A DNA stretch of 64,000 nt, from assembly GCF_000011365.1 (NCBI RefSeq), contig NC_004463.1, positions 3,706,001 to 3,770,000 of the forward strand. Direction: 5' to 3'. Positions 1-7,589 of the stretch are shown here, piece by piece; the first letter of the stretch is position 1, and every line of letters starts with the position of its first letter. Origin of the DNA: Bradyrhizobium diazoefficiens USDA 110 (lineage in GTDB: Bacteria; Pseudomonadota; Alphaproteobacteria; Rhizobiales; Xanthobacteraceae). The translations under genes and the position numbers were made by a program. Below the pieces are notes generated by a model. That model was not told the origin of the DNA, searched no databases, and saw only the letters and a program-made list of their open reading frames with translations.

Positions 1-687
1 GCGGACGTGGAATTCGAAGGTGCCGGTGAGCGCCGCCTCGATCGCGGTCAGGCAGACTTCGCCGTCGCCCTGGAGCGCGTGGCCGTCGCCGGCGGAGAAC
101 AGCGCGCCCGGCACGAAGACCGGAAAATAAAGCGTGCTGCCGGCACCTAACTCCTTGTTGTCCATGTTGCCGCCGAATGCCCGCGGCTCCTTTGAGGACA
201 ATCGGCCCCAGGCGAGCGGCGGCGCGACGCCGAAATTGCCGAAGAAGGGGGAGAGCGGCAGCTCCTGGCCCCAGGGGAGTTTTGCGACGTTGCGCGCGCG
301 GTCCAGCGGAATGTGGATGCGGCGGAACTCGGGGAAATCCTCAGGGAGAGTGCCGAGCGTCGGGACCTGGAGATTCCAGCCCCAATTGCAGCGCAGCTCG
401 ATGCTCAGCACGCGCACTTCGAGGACGTCGCCAGGCTCGGCGCCCTCGATGTAGACAGGCCCGGTGAGAAGGTGCGGCCCCGGACCGCGGAAGGCGCTTG
501 CGAGCACCTCCGCATGTCCGGGCACGACGTCAAAACCGAGCGATGGATCGGGCAGGTCGTCCGGCTCGCCCGAGAGCGTCTCGATGGTCACGCGGTCTCC
601 GGATGCGATCCGGAGCACCGGCTTCAGCCGTCCGTCCCAGAGTCCCCACTGGACGTTTCCAGGAGTGGATCGCAGAACGTAGTCCAT
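1..687 (-). CDS. Acetamidase/formamidase family protein (3' end outside window)
   Basis: Hydrolyses short amides such as formamide or acetamide to ammonia and the acid (family knowledge); cytoplasmic. The first 229 codons are visible and the frame runs open off the window edge, so the C-terminus is missing. The protein begins MDYVLRSTPGNVQWG; it then shows the family's VPGHAEVLAS, a GDVLEVRVLSIEL strand and a late GDGHALQGDGEVC segment, which match acetamidase/formamidase (FmdA/AmdA) proteins. The ATG lies only 4 bp beyond the permease stop on the same strand, so the two are co-transcribed, and the pair fits uptake followed by deamidation of a small nitrogen compound. The exact substrate cannot be told from sequence. 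Confidence 0.85.
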   Translation of the reverse strand, partial: MDYVLRSTPGNVQWGLWDGRLKPVLRIASGDRVTIETLSGEPDDLPDPSLGFDVVPGHAEVLASAFRGPGPHLLTGPVYIEGAEPGDVLEVRVLSIELRCNWGWNLQVPTLGTLPEDFPEFRRIHIPLDRARNVAKLPWGQELPLSPFFGNFGVAPPLAWGRLSSKEPRAFGGNMDNKELGAGSTLYFPVFVPGALFSAGDGHALQGDGEVCLTAIEAALTGTFEFHVR

Positions 688-691
688 GCCT

Positions 692-2110
692 TCACCGGCC
701 TGCGCTGCTCGCAACGATCGAGGAGGGCGACGTGACGTGCTTGCCCAGCGCCAGATAGACCAGCCCCGAGACGCCGATCCCGAACAGCCAGCTCAGATCG
801 GCTCCGCCCAGGAGGTTGATCGAGACCGGCCCCTGAAGCGCGCCGACCAGGCCGTCTTCCACCAGCCATCCGGCGACAAGGCCGGCGAAGAACGCGATCA
901 TGCCGGCCCAGTTGATGTCGCCATAGGCGCTGGTCTCCGGCGAGCGGTAGAGCTCGGCGACGTCGATCTTGCCCTTCCGCTTGAGGAAGAAATCCGCGAG
1001 CACCACGCCGGCCCACGGGCTCATCCACAACAAGAGGCTGATCATCCAGTTGTCGAACGCTTTGGCGAAGGACGGCGCGAAGATGAAATACAGCGTGACC
1101 AGATAGCCGGCGACACCGACGATGACGGTGAGCCAGAAGCGCGAGAACTTCAGCCCCGCGCTCAGCGCCGCCAGGGTCGCCGAGTAGACGTTGAGGATGT
1201 TGGTCGCGATCGGGCCATGCAGCACCATCAAGAGGACCAGGATGCTGACCGGCCCGCCGAACACCGCGCTGACCATTTTTGCGGGATCGGTGTCCAGCGT
1301 GGTCGAGGCGATGGTCGCGCCGAGGATGCCGAGCCAGACCGTCGGCACGAACATACCGACATAGCTGTACCAGAACACGGATTTCGACGGCACGCTTTTC
1401 GGCACGAAGCGCGAATAGTCGGAGGCCCAGGTGACCCAGGAAATGCCCCAGCCGACGCCGATCGCCGTCATCAGCAGGGTCAGCATCGCCAGATGCGCGC
1501 CCGGCGGCAGCGAGGTCGTGAGGCTCCAGTTGACGACGCCGGGGCGCGTCCAGGCCAGCACGCTCATCAGCACCATGATGGCGATGGTCGGCGGCACCGT
1601 GTATTTCTCGAAGGTGCGGATCGCGTAGAAACCGTACACGCCGATCAGGACCTGCGCCGCCATCACCAGCGTGATGATGACGATCTCGATCAGCCAGGTG
1701 TCGGGCACGCCGAACTGGCCAAGGATTCCGATCGAAACCTTCACCGGGAAGTAGGTGTTGACGCCGATCCAGCCGAGCGTCATCACGAACATCAGGATGC
1801 TGGGCAGGTAGGCGCCGCGGACGCCGAACGCGGACCGGCTCAGCACCATCTGGTTGACGCCGGTCTTGTGCCCCATCACGGTGAAGGTCGCGAAGATCGC
1901 GCAGCCGACGATGTTCCCGAGCACGATGACCGCGATCGTCTCCATCAATCCCAGTTTCAGGATGATGCCGAGCGCGCCGAGCGCCCAGTTGACCGGCGCG
2001 ATGTTGGCGCCGGCCCAGATCCACATCTGCTGCGGTCCAGTCGAGTCCCGGTCCGCATCGGGAATTGGTTCGATGCTGTGAATATCAGCGCGAAGTTCGG
2101 AATCCGTCAT
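692..2110 (-). CDS. NCS1-family (purine-cytosine/allantoin-type) permease
   Basis: Inner-membrane cation symporter of the nucleobase-cation-symport-1 family, whose members import cytosine, purines, hydantoins or allantoin. About 472 residues, the usual family length, with about 12 hydrophobic segments. The N-terminal region has TGPQQMWIWAGANIAPVNW, characteristic of the family, followed by a glycine-rich first membrane pair. The ATG at 2110 is preferred over upstream in-frame ATGs (up to 2173): it has a GGGGGA Shine-Dalgarno 5 nt upstream, and the longer version adds a non-conserved tail reading through the operator. A MarR-type inverted repeat overlaps its leader. It is co-directional with the downstream amidase, suggesting import of a nitrogenous substrate. 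The substrate is not resolvable. Confidence 0.85.
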   Translation of the reverse strand: MTDSELRADIHSIEPIPDADRDSTGPQQMWIWAGANIAPVNWALGALGIILKLGLMETIAVIVLGNIVGCAIFATFTVMGHKTGVNQMVLSRSAFGVRGAYLPSILMFVMTLGWIGVNTYFPVKVSIGILGQFGVPDTWLIEIVIITLVMAAQVLIGVYGFYAIRTFEKYTVPPTIAIMVLMSVLAWTRPGVVNWSLTTSLPPGAHLAMLTLLMTAIGVGWGISWVTWASDYSRFVPKSVPSKSVFWYSYVGMFVPTVWLGILGATIASTTLDTDPAKMVSAVFGGPVSILVLLMVLHGPIATNILNVYSATLAALSAGLKFSRFWLTVIVGVAGYLVTLYFIFAPSFAKAFDNWMISLLLWMSPWAGVVLADFFLKRKGKIDVAELYRSPETSAYGDINWAGMIAFFAGLVAGWLVEDGLVGALQGPVSINLLGGADLSWLFGIGVSGLVYLALGKHVTSPSSIVASSAGR

Positions 2111-2120
2111 GACATCCCCC

Positions 2121-2142
2121 AATACGAAGCACGCTTCGCATT
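2121..2142. promoter_or_regulatory. Predicted MarR operator copy 1 (permease leader)
   Basis: Inverted repeat with 9-bp arms AATACGAAG and CTTCGCATT around CACG; one arm mismatch. It lies 11-32 nt upstream of the permease ATG and matches the two repeats at 2987-3034. The rest of the 289-bp gap to marR (2143-2399) shows no gene. A weak hairpin with a TTTT run on the minus strand near 2325-2352 could end the marR transcript. Confidence 0.6.
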
Positions 2143-2399
2143 GTTGCAGCATAAATCGTGCCATTGGTTGCACAACCGCCGGAGCAGGGCGTGCGCCGAT
2201 GCCGGATGCAATAAGGTTTGCGCCGGATTGTCATTGGAAATTCAAGCGTGCCCTGAACTCACGCGCGGGTTCGCCACCGTGCCCGCGAGACGCTGATCTC
2301 CTCCGCGCGCTTGCGGGCGGGAGGCAAAAGACGTTGCACGGTCGTGCAGCGGTACGATGATAAATTAAGCAGCCCCACCCAAAAGCGCAGCAGCCGCTT

Positions 2400-2909
2400 C
2401 TAATCGAATAGGGAAGCGGCGCTGTCGCGACTTGGGTTGCCGGCCACGATGCGCTGCATCATTTCGATGAAGAGCGCCTGTTCCCGCTCGCTCAAATCGC
2501 CGAGCGTCGCACGATGCGCCCGCCGTGCCGCGCCCTCGATCTTGACCAGAAGCGCCGCGCCGGCCGGCGTCAATCGGCACAGGCGCGCGCGGCGATCGTC
2601 CTTGTTGATGGCGCGCTCGACCAGGTTCCGTGCAGCGAGCCGCTTCAGCGCACCGGTCGTCGTGGTCCGATCGAGGGCGATATCGGCCGCCAAAGTGGTC
2701 TGATCGGCGGTTTCGCGCACGGCCAGTGCCGAGAGCAGGCTGTATTGCAGCGGCGTGACCTCGAACGCGCCGCACGCTTCCTGAAACAGCGCGACGTGAA
2801 TCTGGTGCAGCCGCCGGATCAGATAGCCGGGACGTTGCGACAATGGCCAGGGGCGGTGCTTGCCCCCGCTGCGACTTTTCCTGACTTGCCGCAATGCACG
2901 CTCTCCCAA
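2400..2909 (-). CDS. MarR-family transcriptional regulator
   Basis: Winged-helix dimeric regulator of 169 residues, within the family's normal size. The central segment VTPLQYSLLSALAV leads into a helix-turn-helix (QTTLAADIALDRTTTTGALKRL) and the beta-wing NKDDRRARLCRLTPAG, which carries the family's DxRxxxxxLT signature. MarR proteins bind short palindromes as dimers and are usually released by a small-molecule ligand, often the pathway substrate. The gene is divergent from the hydrolase operon and upstream of the permease, and all three start regions carry the same palindrome, so it very likely controls both units and itself. The ligand is unknown. An out-of-frame minus-strand ORF (2365-2964) covering the same DNA is a shadow. 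Confidence 0.87.
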   Translation of the reverse strand: MGERALRQVRKSRSGGKHRPWPLSQRPGYLIRRLHQIHVALFQEACGAFEVTPLQYSLLSALAVRETADQTTLAADIALDRTTTTGALKRLAARNLVERAINKDDRRARLCRLTPAGAALLVKIEGAARRAHRATLGDLSEREQALFIEMMQRIVAGNPSRDSAASLFD

Positions 2910-2986
2910 CCAAAACTCCGTCGCGCTTAGCTCGATTCGAACGCGGCTGCCACCGCCTGATCATGGCATGATGCTTGCTTTTGTCA

Positions 2987-3010
2987 AAATACGAAGCATA
3001 CTTCGTATTT
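2987..3010. promoter_or_regulatory. Predicted MarR operator copy 2 (perfect 10-bp arms)
   Basis: Perfect inverted repeat: AAATACGAAG, CATA, CTTCGTATTT. It sits in the divergent gap between marR (start 2909) and the hydrolase operon (start 3076), so one bound dimer could repress both directions. It is strikingly AT-rich against the surrounding GC-rich sequence. Confidence 0.7.
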
Positions 3011-3034
3011 AAATGCGAAGCATGCTTCGTAATC
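3011..3034. promoter_or_regulatory. Predicted MarR operator copy 3
   Basis: Directly abuts copy 2: AAATGCGAAG, CATG, CTTCGTAATC. The central 10-11 bp of the palindrome are conserved and the outer right arm has diverged. Two adjacent sites 24 bp centre to centre suggest side-by-side binding of two dimers. It ends 41 bp before the hydrolase ATG. Confidence 0.65.
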
Positions 3035-3075
3035 CGGGGCGGGGCAACCGCCTGCGCGGGACCGAGGAGAGCGTC

Positions 3076-4353
3076 ATGTCAGTTACTGCCAGCTTCGACC
3101 TTCTGCTGCGAGGCGGTCGCGTGATCTGTCCGGCCTCGGGCGTGGACGGCATCAAGGACGTCGCCATCCGGGGCGGCAAGATCGCAGCGGTCGCGGCGGA
3201 TATCCTGCCGACCAGCGCCAAGGAGGTCGTCGACGTCGGCGGCAAGCTGGTGCTGCCCGGCCTGATCGATACCCATGCGCATGTCTATCAATATGTCTCC
3301 GGCCGCTTCGGCATGAACCCCGACATGGTCGGCGTGCACTCGGGCGTGACGACGTTGGTCGATCAGGGCGGTCCGTCCTGCATGACGCTGCCCGGCTTTC
3401 GTCATTTCATCGCCGAGCCCTCGGCCTCGCGCGTCTACGCCTTCTTGTCTGCCTATCTCGTCGGCGGACTGGAAGGACATTATTATCCGCAGCTCTATAG
3501 CCCCGACGGCGTCGACATCGATGCGACCGTCAAGGCGGCGACGGCCAATCTCGACATCGTGCGCGGCATCAAGGCCCATGCCGAGATCGGTGGCTTCGCG
3601 CGCTGGGGCATCCGCGTCATCGAGATGGCGGCGGAGATCGGCAAGCGCGCCGACCTGCCTGTCTATGTCCATTTCGGCCAGCTCTGGGGCCTGCCCGAAA
3701 GCGGCGCCAACGGCGAAGATGCCGACACCATCCTCACCCGCGTGATCCCGCTGCTCCGCGAGGGCGACGTTCTCGCCCATCCGTTCACGCGCCACCCCGG
3801 CGGCTTCGTCAACCGCGAGGGCGAGGTGCATCCGGTGATCCAGGCGGCGCTCGATCGCGGCCTGAAGGTCGATGTCGGCCACGGCAGCCATTTCTCGTAC
3901 CGGCTTGCGAAGAAGGCGATCGCCGCCGGCATCATTCCGACCACGCTCGGCGCCGACATCCACGGCTACAACACCCATGTGCCCGCGCCGGCCGGAACGC
4001 CCGACGAGCACGAGGACGAGGAGAACCATCCCTTCGCGGGGCAGGCCAAGTTCAGCCTGGTCCAGGCGATGAGCTCGATGATGGCGCTCGGCCTGTCGCT
4101 CGAGCAGGTGGTGCCGATGGTCACCTCCAATCCGGCCAAAATGCTCGGCCGCAGCGCGGAGATCGGCGCGCTCAAGGTCGGCATGGACGCCGACGTCTCC
4201 GTGCTCTCGGAGAAGAAGGGGCGCTTCATCCTCAAGGACAACGAGCAGAACGAGGTGATCGCCGAGCGCCTGCTTCAGCCGGCCTTCTGCCTGCGTGCCG
4301 GCGCGCGCTTCGACGCGGTCGCACCGATCCTGCCGCAGGCCGTCGCGGCGTAA
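3076..4353 (+). CDS. Amidohydrolase-superfamily hydrolase (dihydroorotase/deacetylase-like)
   Basis: Metal-dependent cyclic amidase or deacetylase of the cytoplasmic amidohydrolase superfamily, about 425 residues. The N-terminal beta-sandwich strand LLRGGRVICPASG is followed by PGLIDTHAHV (H67 and H69, first metal ligands), later HFGQLW and VDVGHGSHFSY metal-site segments, TTLGADIHGYN with the catalytic Asp, and the C-terminal strand GALKVGMDADVSVL typical of the family. It most resembles the dihydroorotase-like/deacetylase branch rather than true hydantoinase. The ATG at 3076 has a GAGGAGA Shine-Dalgarno; an upstream in-frame ATG at 3013 would start inside the operator and is unlikely. It is the first gene of the ten-gene run and probably opens or deacylates the substrate ring or its product. 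Confidence 0.82.
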   Translation: MSVTASFDLLLRGGRVICPASGVDGIKDVAIRGGKIAAVAADILPTSAKEVVDVGGKLVLPGLIDTHAHVYQYVSGRFGMNPDMVGVHSGVTTLVDQGGPSCMTLPGFRHFIAEPSASRVYAFLSAYLVGGLEGHYYPQLYSPDGVDIDATVKAATANLDIVRGIKAHAEIGGFARWGIRVIEMAAEIGKRADLPVYVHFGQLWGLPESGANGEDADTILTRVIPLLREGDVLAHPFTRHPGGFVNREGEVHPVIQAALDRGLKVDVGHGSHFSYRLAKKAIAAGIIPTTLGADIHGYNTHVPAPAGTPDEHEDEENHPFAGQAKFSLVQAMSSMMALGLSLEQVVPMVTSNPAKMLGRSAEIGALKVGMDADVSVLSEKKGRFILKDNEQNEVIAERLLQPAFCLRAGARFDAVAPILPQAVAA

Positions 4354-4362
4354 GGCCAGGCG

Positions 4363-6756
4363 GTGAAGGAGAACGCGGAGTTGCGCAACGAGCGAGAGTT
4401 TCCCTCTGGAAGGTCCGGGCAGGGCGTCGGCGCGCGCCTGCCGCGGAAGGAGGATGACCGCCTGATGCGCGGCCGCGGCCAGTTCGTCGCGGACATCAGG
4501 CTTGCGGGCCTTCAGGATGCCGCCTTCGTGCGCAGCCCGCTCGCGCATGCACGCATCCGCGGCATCCATGTGCCAGAACGTTATCGCGGCAGTGTGTTCA
4601 CGGCGGCGGACCTCGTTGGTATCAAGCCAATCCGCGCGGTATCTGGATTGCCGGGCTTCAAGATCTCGGAGCAGCCGGTGCTGGCCTCCGGCAAGGTGCG
4701 CCAGGTCGGCGAGCTCGTCGCCATGTGTCTCGCGCCGACGCGGGCCGAGGCCGAGGACATCGCGGCCTCCGTGACGCTGGATCTGGAGGAGCTGCCCGCG
4801 GTCTATGACATGCTGAAGGCGCGCGAGCCGGGCTCGGCGCTGGTGCACGAGCATTGGGGCGACAACGTCTTCCTCGAGACCAATTACGAGGTCGACATCT
4901 CCTTAGCGCTCGACGCGCCGATCAAGGTGACGCGCGAGATCTCCACCGCGCGGCAATGCATGTCGCCGCTGGAGGGCCGCGGCGTGGTCGCGACCTTCGA
5001 CCGCCGGCTCGACCAGCTCACGCTGCATTCGGCGGCTCAGATGCCGCACATCACGCGCAGCGGCCTTGCCGAATGCTTGGGCATGGAGGAGGGCCAGATC
5101 CGCGTCATCTCGCCCGATGTCGGCGGCGGTTTTGGCCACAAGGGCATTCTGCTGCCTGAAGAGGTCTGCCTGTCCTGGCTGACCATGCAACGCGGCCATC
5201 CCGTGCGCTGGACCGAGGACCGCCGCGAGCATCTCGTCGCCAGCTCGAATTGCCGCGAGCATCATTACAAGATCACGGTCTATGCTAACAGCGACGGGAC
5301 CTTGCGCGGCATCGATTGCGAGGCGACGGTCGATTCCGGCGCCTACTCGTCCTATCCGTTCTCCGCCTGTCTCGAAGCCGCGCAGGTCGCGAGCATCCTG
5401 CCCGGTCCGTACAAGATGCCGGCCTATCGCTGCCGCACCTTTTCGGTTGCCACCAACAAATGTCCGATCCTGCCCTACCGGGGCGTCGCGCGCACCGGCG
5501 TCTGCTTTGCGCTGGAATTGATGCTCGACCTCGTCGCGGTGGAGGCCGGGCTCGAGCCCGGCGAGGTGCGACTGCGCAATCTGGTGCGCCCCGAACAGAT
5601 GCCGTTCGACAACATCACCAGGAAGCATTTTGACAGCGGCGATTATCCGGAAGCGATGCGCCGCGCGCTCGCCGCGATCGATGTCGACGCCATTCGCGCG
5701 AAGCAAAAGCAGGGCGCAGCGGACGGCCGCCGCATCGGCGTCGGCGTCTCCATCTATTGCGAGCAGGCGGCGCACGGCACCTCGGTCTATTCCGGCTGGG
5801 GCATCCCGATGGTGCCGGGCCACGAGCAGGCATCGGCACGGCTGACGCCGGATGGCGGTCTCGAGCTGCGTGTCGGCGTGCATTCGCATGGGCAGGGCAT
5901 GGAGACGACGCTCGCCCAGGTCGCGCATGAAATGCTGGGAATAGACGTCGCAAAGATCCGCATCATCCTCGGCGACACCGCGATGACGCCCTATTCGACC
6001 GGCACCTGGGGCTCGCGCTCGATGGTGATGGCGGGCGGTGCGGTGGCGACGGCCTGCCGCGAGCTCGGCGAACGTGCAAGGCGCATCGGTGCCAAACTGT
6101 TGCAGCACGAGCCGGCTTCGGTCGTTTTGCAGAACGGCGAGGTGCGTGGCGTCAACGGCAGCGTTAGTCTGAAGGCGATCGCCCACACCTGGTATCGCCG
6201 CCCGCAGGATCTGCCGGCCGATGTCGATCCCGGCGGGCTCGAGGTGACGCAGGGCTACAAGCCCGTGCGCGACAGCGGGACGTTCAGCTACGCCGCGCAT
6301 GCGGCCGTCGTCGCGGTCGATCCTGATCTGGGCGAGGTGGAAATCCTCGACTACGTGATCGTCGAGGACGGCGGCGTGCTGGTCAATCCGCTGGTGGTCG
6401 ACGGCCAGATCTATGGCGGTCTCGCGCAGGGCATCGGCACCGCGCTCTACGAGGAGATGCCGTTCGACGCCTCCGGCCAGCCGCTGGCGACGACGCTGGC
6501 CGACTATCTGCTTCCCGGCGCGACCGAGGTTCCGGCGGCGCGCCTCGATCACATGGAGACGCCGTCGCCCTATACGCAGTTCGGCGTGAAAGGCATCGGC
6601 GAGGGCGGTGCGATTGCCCCGCCCGCCGCGATCGCCAATGCCGTCAACGACGCGCTACGCCCGCTCGGTGTCGAGCTGATGCAGTCGCCGATCACGCCGC
6701 ATCGCGTCGTCGCGGCTGTGCTGGCCGCTCGCGCGGGCGAAAGGAGCGCGGCATGA
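4363..6756 (+). CDS. Molybdenum hydroxylase large (molybdopterin-binding) subunit, CoxL/XDH-like
   Basis: Catalytic subunit of a xanthine-oxidase-family hydroxylase, which inserts water-derived oxygen into a C-H bond of a heterocycle or aldehyde; 797 residues, usual length. N-terminal GARLPRKEDDRLMRGRG is the standard start of the family; DVGGGFGHKG near residue 253 binds the cofactor; LPYRGVARTG occupies the active-site loop (no CODH-type Cys loop, so not a CO dehydrogenase); FGVKGIGEGG near residue 741-749 carries the catalytic Glu. The start is GTG at 4363, nine bases after the hydrolase stop; no better ATG precedes the conserved N-terminus. It is followed by FAD and [2Fe-2S] subunits with overlapping stops and starts. 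The substrate is unknown, probably the compound sensed by the MarR regulator. Confidence 0.88.
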   Translation: MKENAELRNEREFPSGRSGQGVGARLPRKEDDRLMRGRGQFVADIRLAGLQDAAFVRSPLAHARIRGIHVPERYRGSVFTAADLVGIKPIRAVSGLPGFKISEQPVLASGKVRQVGELVAMCLAPTRAEAEDIAASVTLDLEELPAVYDMLKAREPGSALVHEHWGDNVFLETNYEVDISLALDAPIKVTREISTARQCMSPLEGRGVVATFDRRLDQLTLHSAAQMPHITRSGLAECLGMEEGQIRVISPDVGGGFGHKGILLPEEVCLSWLTMQRGHPVRWTEDRREHLVASSNCREHHYKITVYANSDGTLRGIDCEATVDSGAYSSYPFSACLEAAQVASILPGPYKMPAYRCRTFSVATNKCPILPYRGVARTGVCFALELMLDLVAVEAGLEPGEVRLRNLVRPEQMPFDNITRKHFDSGDYPEAMRRALAAIDVDAIRAKQKQGAADGRRIGVGVSIYCEQAAHGTSVYSGWGIPMVPGHEQASARLTPDGGLELRVGVHSHGQGMETTLAQVAHEMLGIDVAKIRIILGDTAMTPYSTGTWGSRSMVMAGGAVATACRELGERARRIGAKLLQHEPASVVLQNGEVRGVNGSVSLKAIAHTWYRRPQDLPADVDPGGLEVTQGYKPVRDSGTFSYAAHAAVVAVDPDLGEVEILDYVIVEDGGVLVNPLVVDGQIYGGLAQGIGTALYEEMPFDASGQPLATTLADYLLPGATEVPAARLDHMETPSPYTQFGVKGIGEGGAIAPPAAIANAVNDALRPLGVELMQSPITPHRVVAAVLAARAGERSAA

Positions 6757-7589
6757 AACCGGCGCCCTTCGCTTATGAACGCCCGCGCGATCTCAATTCG
6801 GCGCTGTCGATGCTGGCAGCGGCAGGCGGATCGGCGAAGATCATCGCCGGCGGCCAGTCGCTTGGGCCCATGCTCAATCTGCGGCTGGTGCAGCCGGAGC
6901 TGATCGTCGACATCTCCGGGCTTGCCGAGCTCAAGCGCGCGGAGGTGTCCGGCGGCGAGCTCGTGCTGGGTGCCCTGGTCACCCATGCCGATATCGAGGA
7001 CGGCCGCACCGCCGACGTGACGCGTGGCGCGATGCGCGGCGTCGCCGCCAACATCGCCTATCGCGCCGTGCGCAACCGCGGCACGATCGGCGGCTCGCTC
7101 AGCCATGCCGATCCCGCCGCGGACTGGTTTTCGGCGCTCGCGGCCTTGGGTGCGCAGGTGACATTGCGCAGTCTTGCCGGTGCGCGCACGATGGCGATCG
7201 AGGCGTTTGTCGTCGGTGCGCTGGAATCGGCGCTGCACGCCGGCGAAATCGTCGAGGCGATTCACGTGCCGGCCCGATCGGCCTCCGCGCATTGGGGCTA
7301 TGCCAAGAGCTGCCGCAAGACCGGCGAGTTCGCCCATGCCATTGGTGCGGTCCTGGTCGACCCGGCCGCCGCCACCGCGCGCATCGTGATCGGTGCGATC
7401 GATACAGCGCCGATCGTCGTGACCGATGCCGCCGGGTTGTTCGGCGGCCGGATTGCGGCCGACTACAAGCAGCGTTTCGACATCCGCGTCGCCGATGCGC
7501 TTCTGATGAAGGCCGGCATCGACGATGCCGCGCAACGCCATATCCATGTCAGCGTGTTGAAGCGCGCCGTGCTGGGGGCCGCTGCATGA
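6753..7589 (+). CDS. Molybdenum hydroxylase FAD-binding medium subunit (CoxM-like)
   Basis: Carries electrons from the iron-sulfur subunit to FAD. 278 residues, typical size. IIAGGQSLGPMLNLR near residues 30-44 and RNRGTIGGSLSHADPAAD near 106-123 are the two FAD-binding loops of the PCMH-type fold, and the C-terminal third is the CO-dehydrogenase flavoprotein domain. Its ATG overlaps the stop of the large subunit (ATGA), implying translational coupling and stoichiometric assembly. Confidence 0.88.
   Translation: MKPAPFAYERPRDLNSALSMLAAAGGSAKIIAGGQSLGPMLNLRLVQPELIVDISGLAELKRAEVSGGELVLGALVTHADIEDGRTADVTRGAMRGVAANIAYRAVRNRGTIGGSLSHADPAADWFSALAALGAQVTLRSLAGARTMAIEAFVVGALESALHAGEIVEAIHVPARSASAHWGYAKSCRKTGEFAHAIGAVLVDPAAATARIVIGAIDTAPIVVTDAAGLFGGRIAADYKQRFDIRVADALLMKAGIDDAAQRHIHVSVLKRAVLGAAA

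Noticed and set aside
686-2296. Long plus-strand open frame (536 codons) opposite the permease
   Set aside because: It is rich in Arg, His, Asp and Gln with no recognised motif, has no ribosome site and is entirely antisense to a convincing membrane protein. Typical shadow frame of high-GC DNA.
2365-2964. 199-codon minus-strand ORF overlapping marR
   Set aside because: It is out of frame with the MarR motifs and lacks any family signature.
3079-4854. Minus-strand open frame (591 codons) antisense to the hydrolase and large-subunit genes
   Set aside because: Low-complexity Arg/Asp/His-rich composition, spans two genes and has no domain; a GC-driven shadow.
4903-6552. Minus-strand open frame (549 codons) antisense to the molybdenum hydroxylase
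   Set aside because: No family signature and composition unlike the neighbours; the opposite strand carries complete cofactor motifs.
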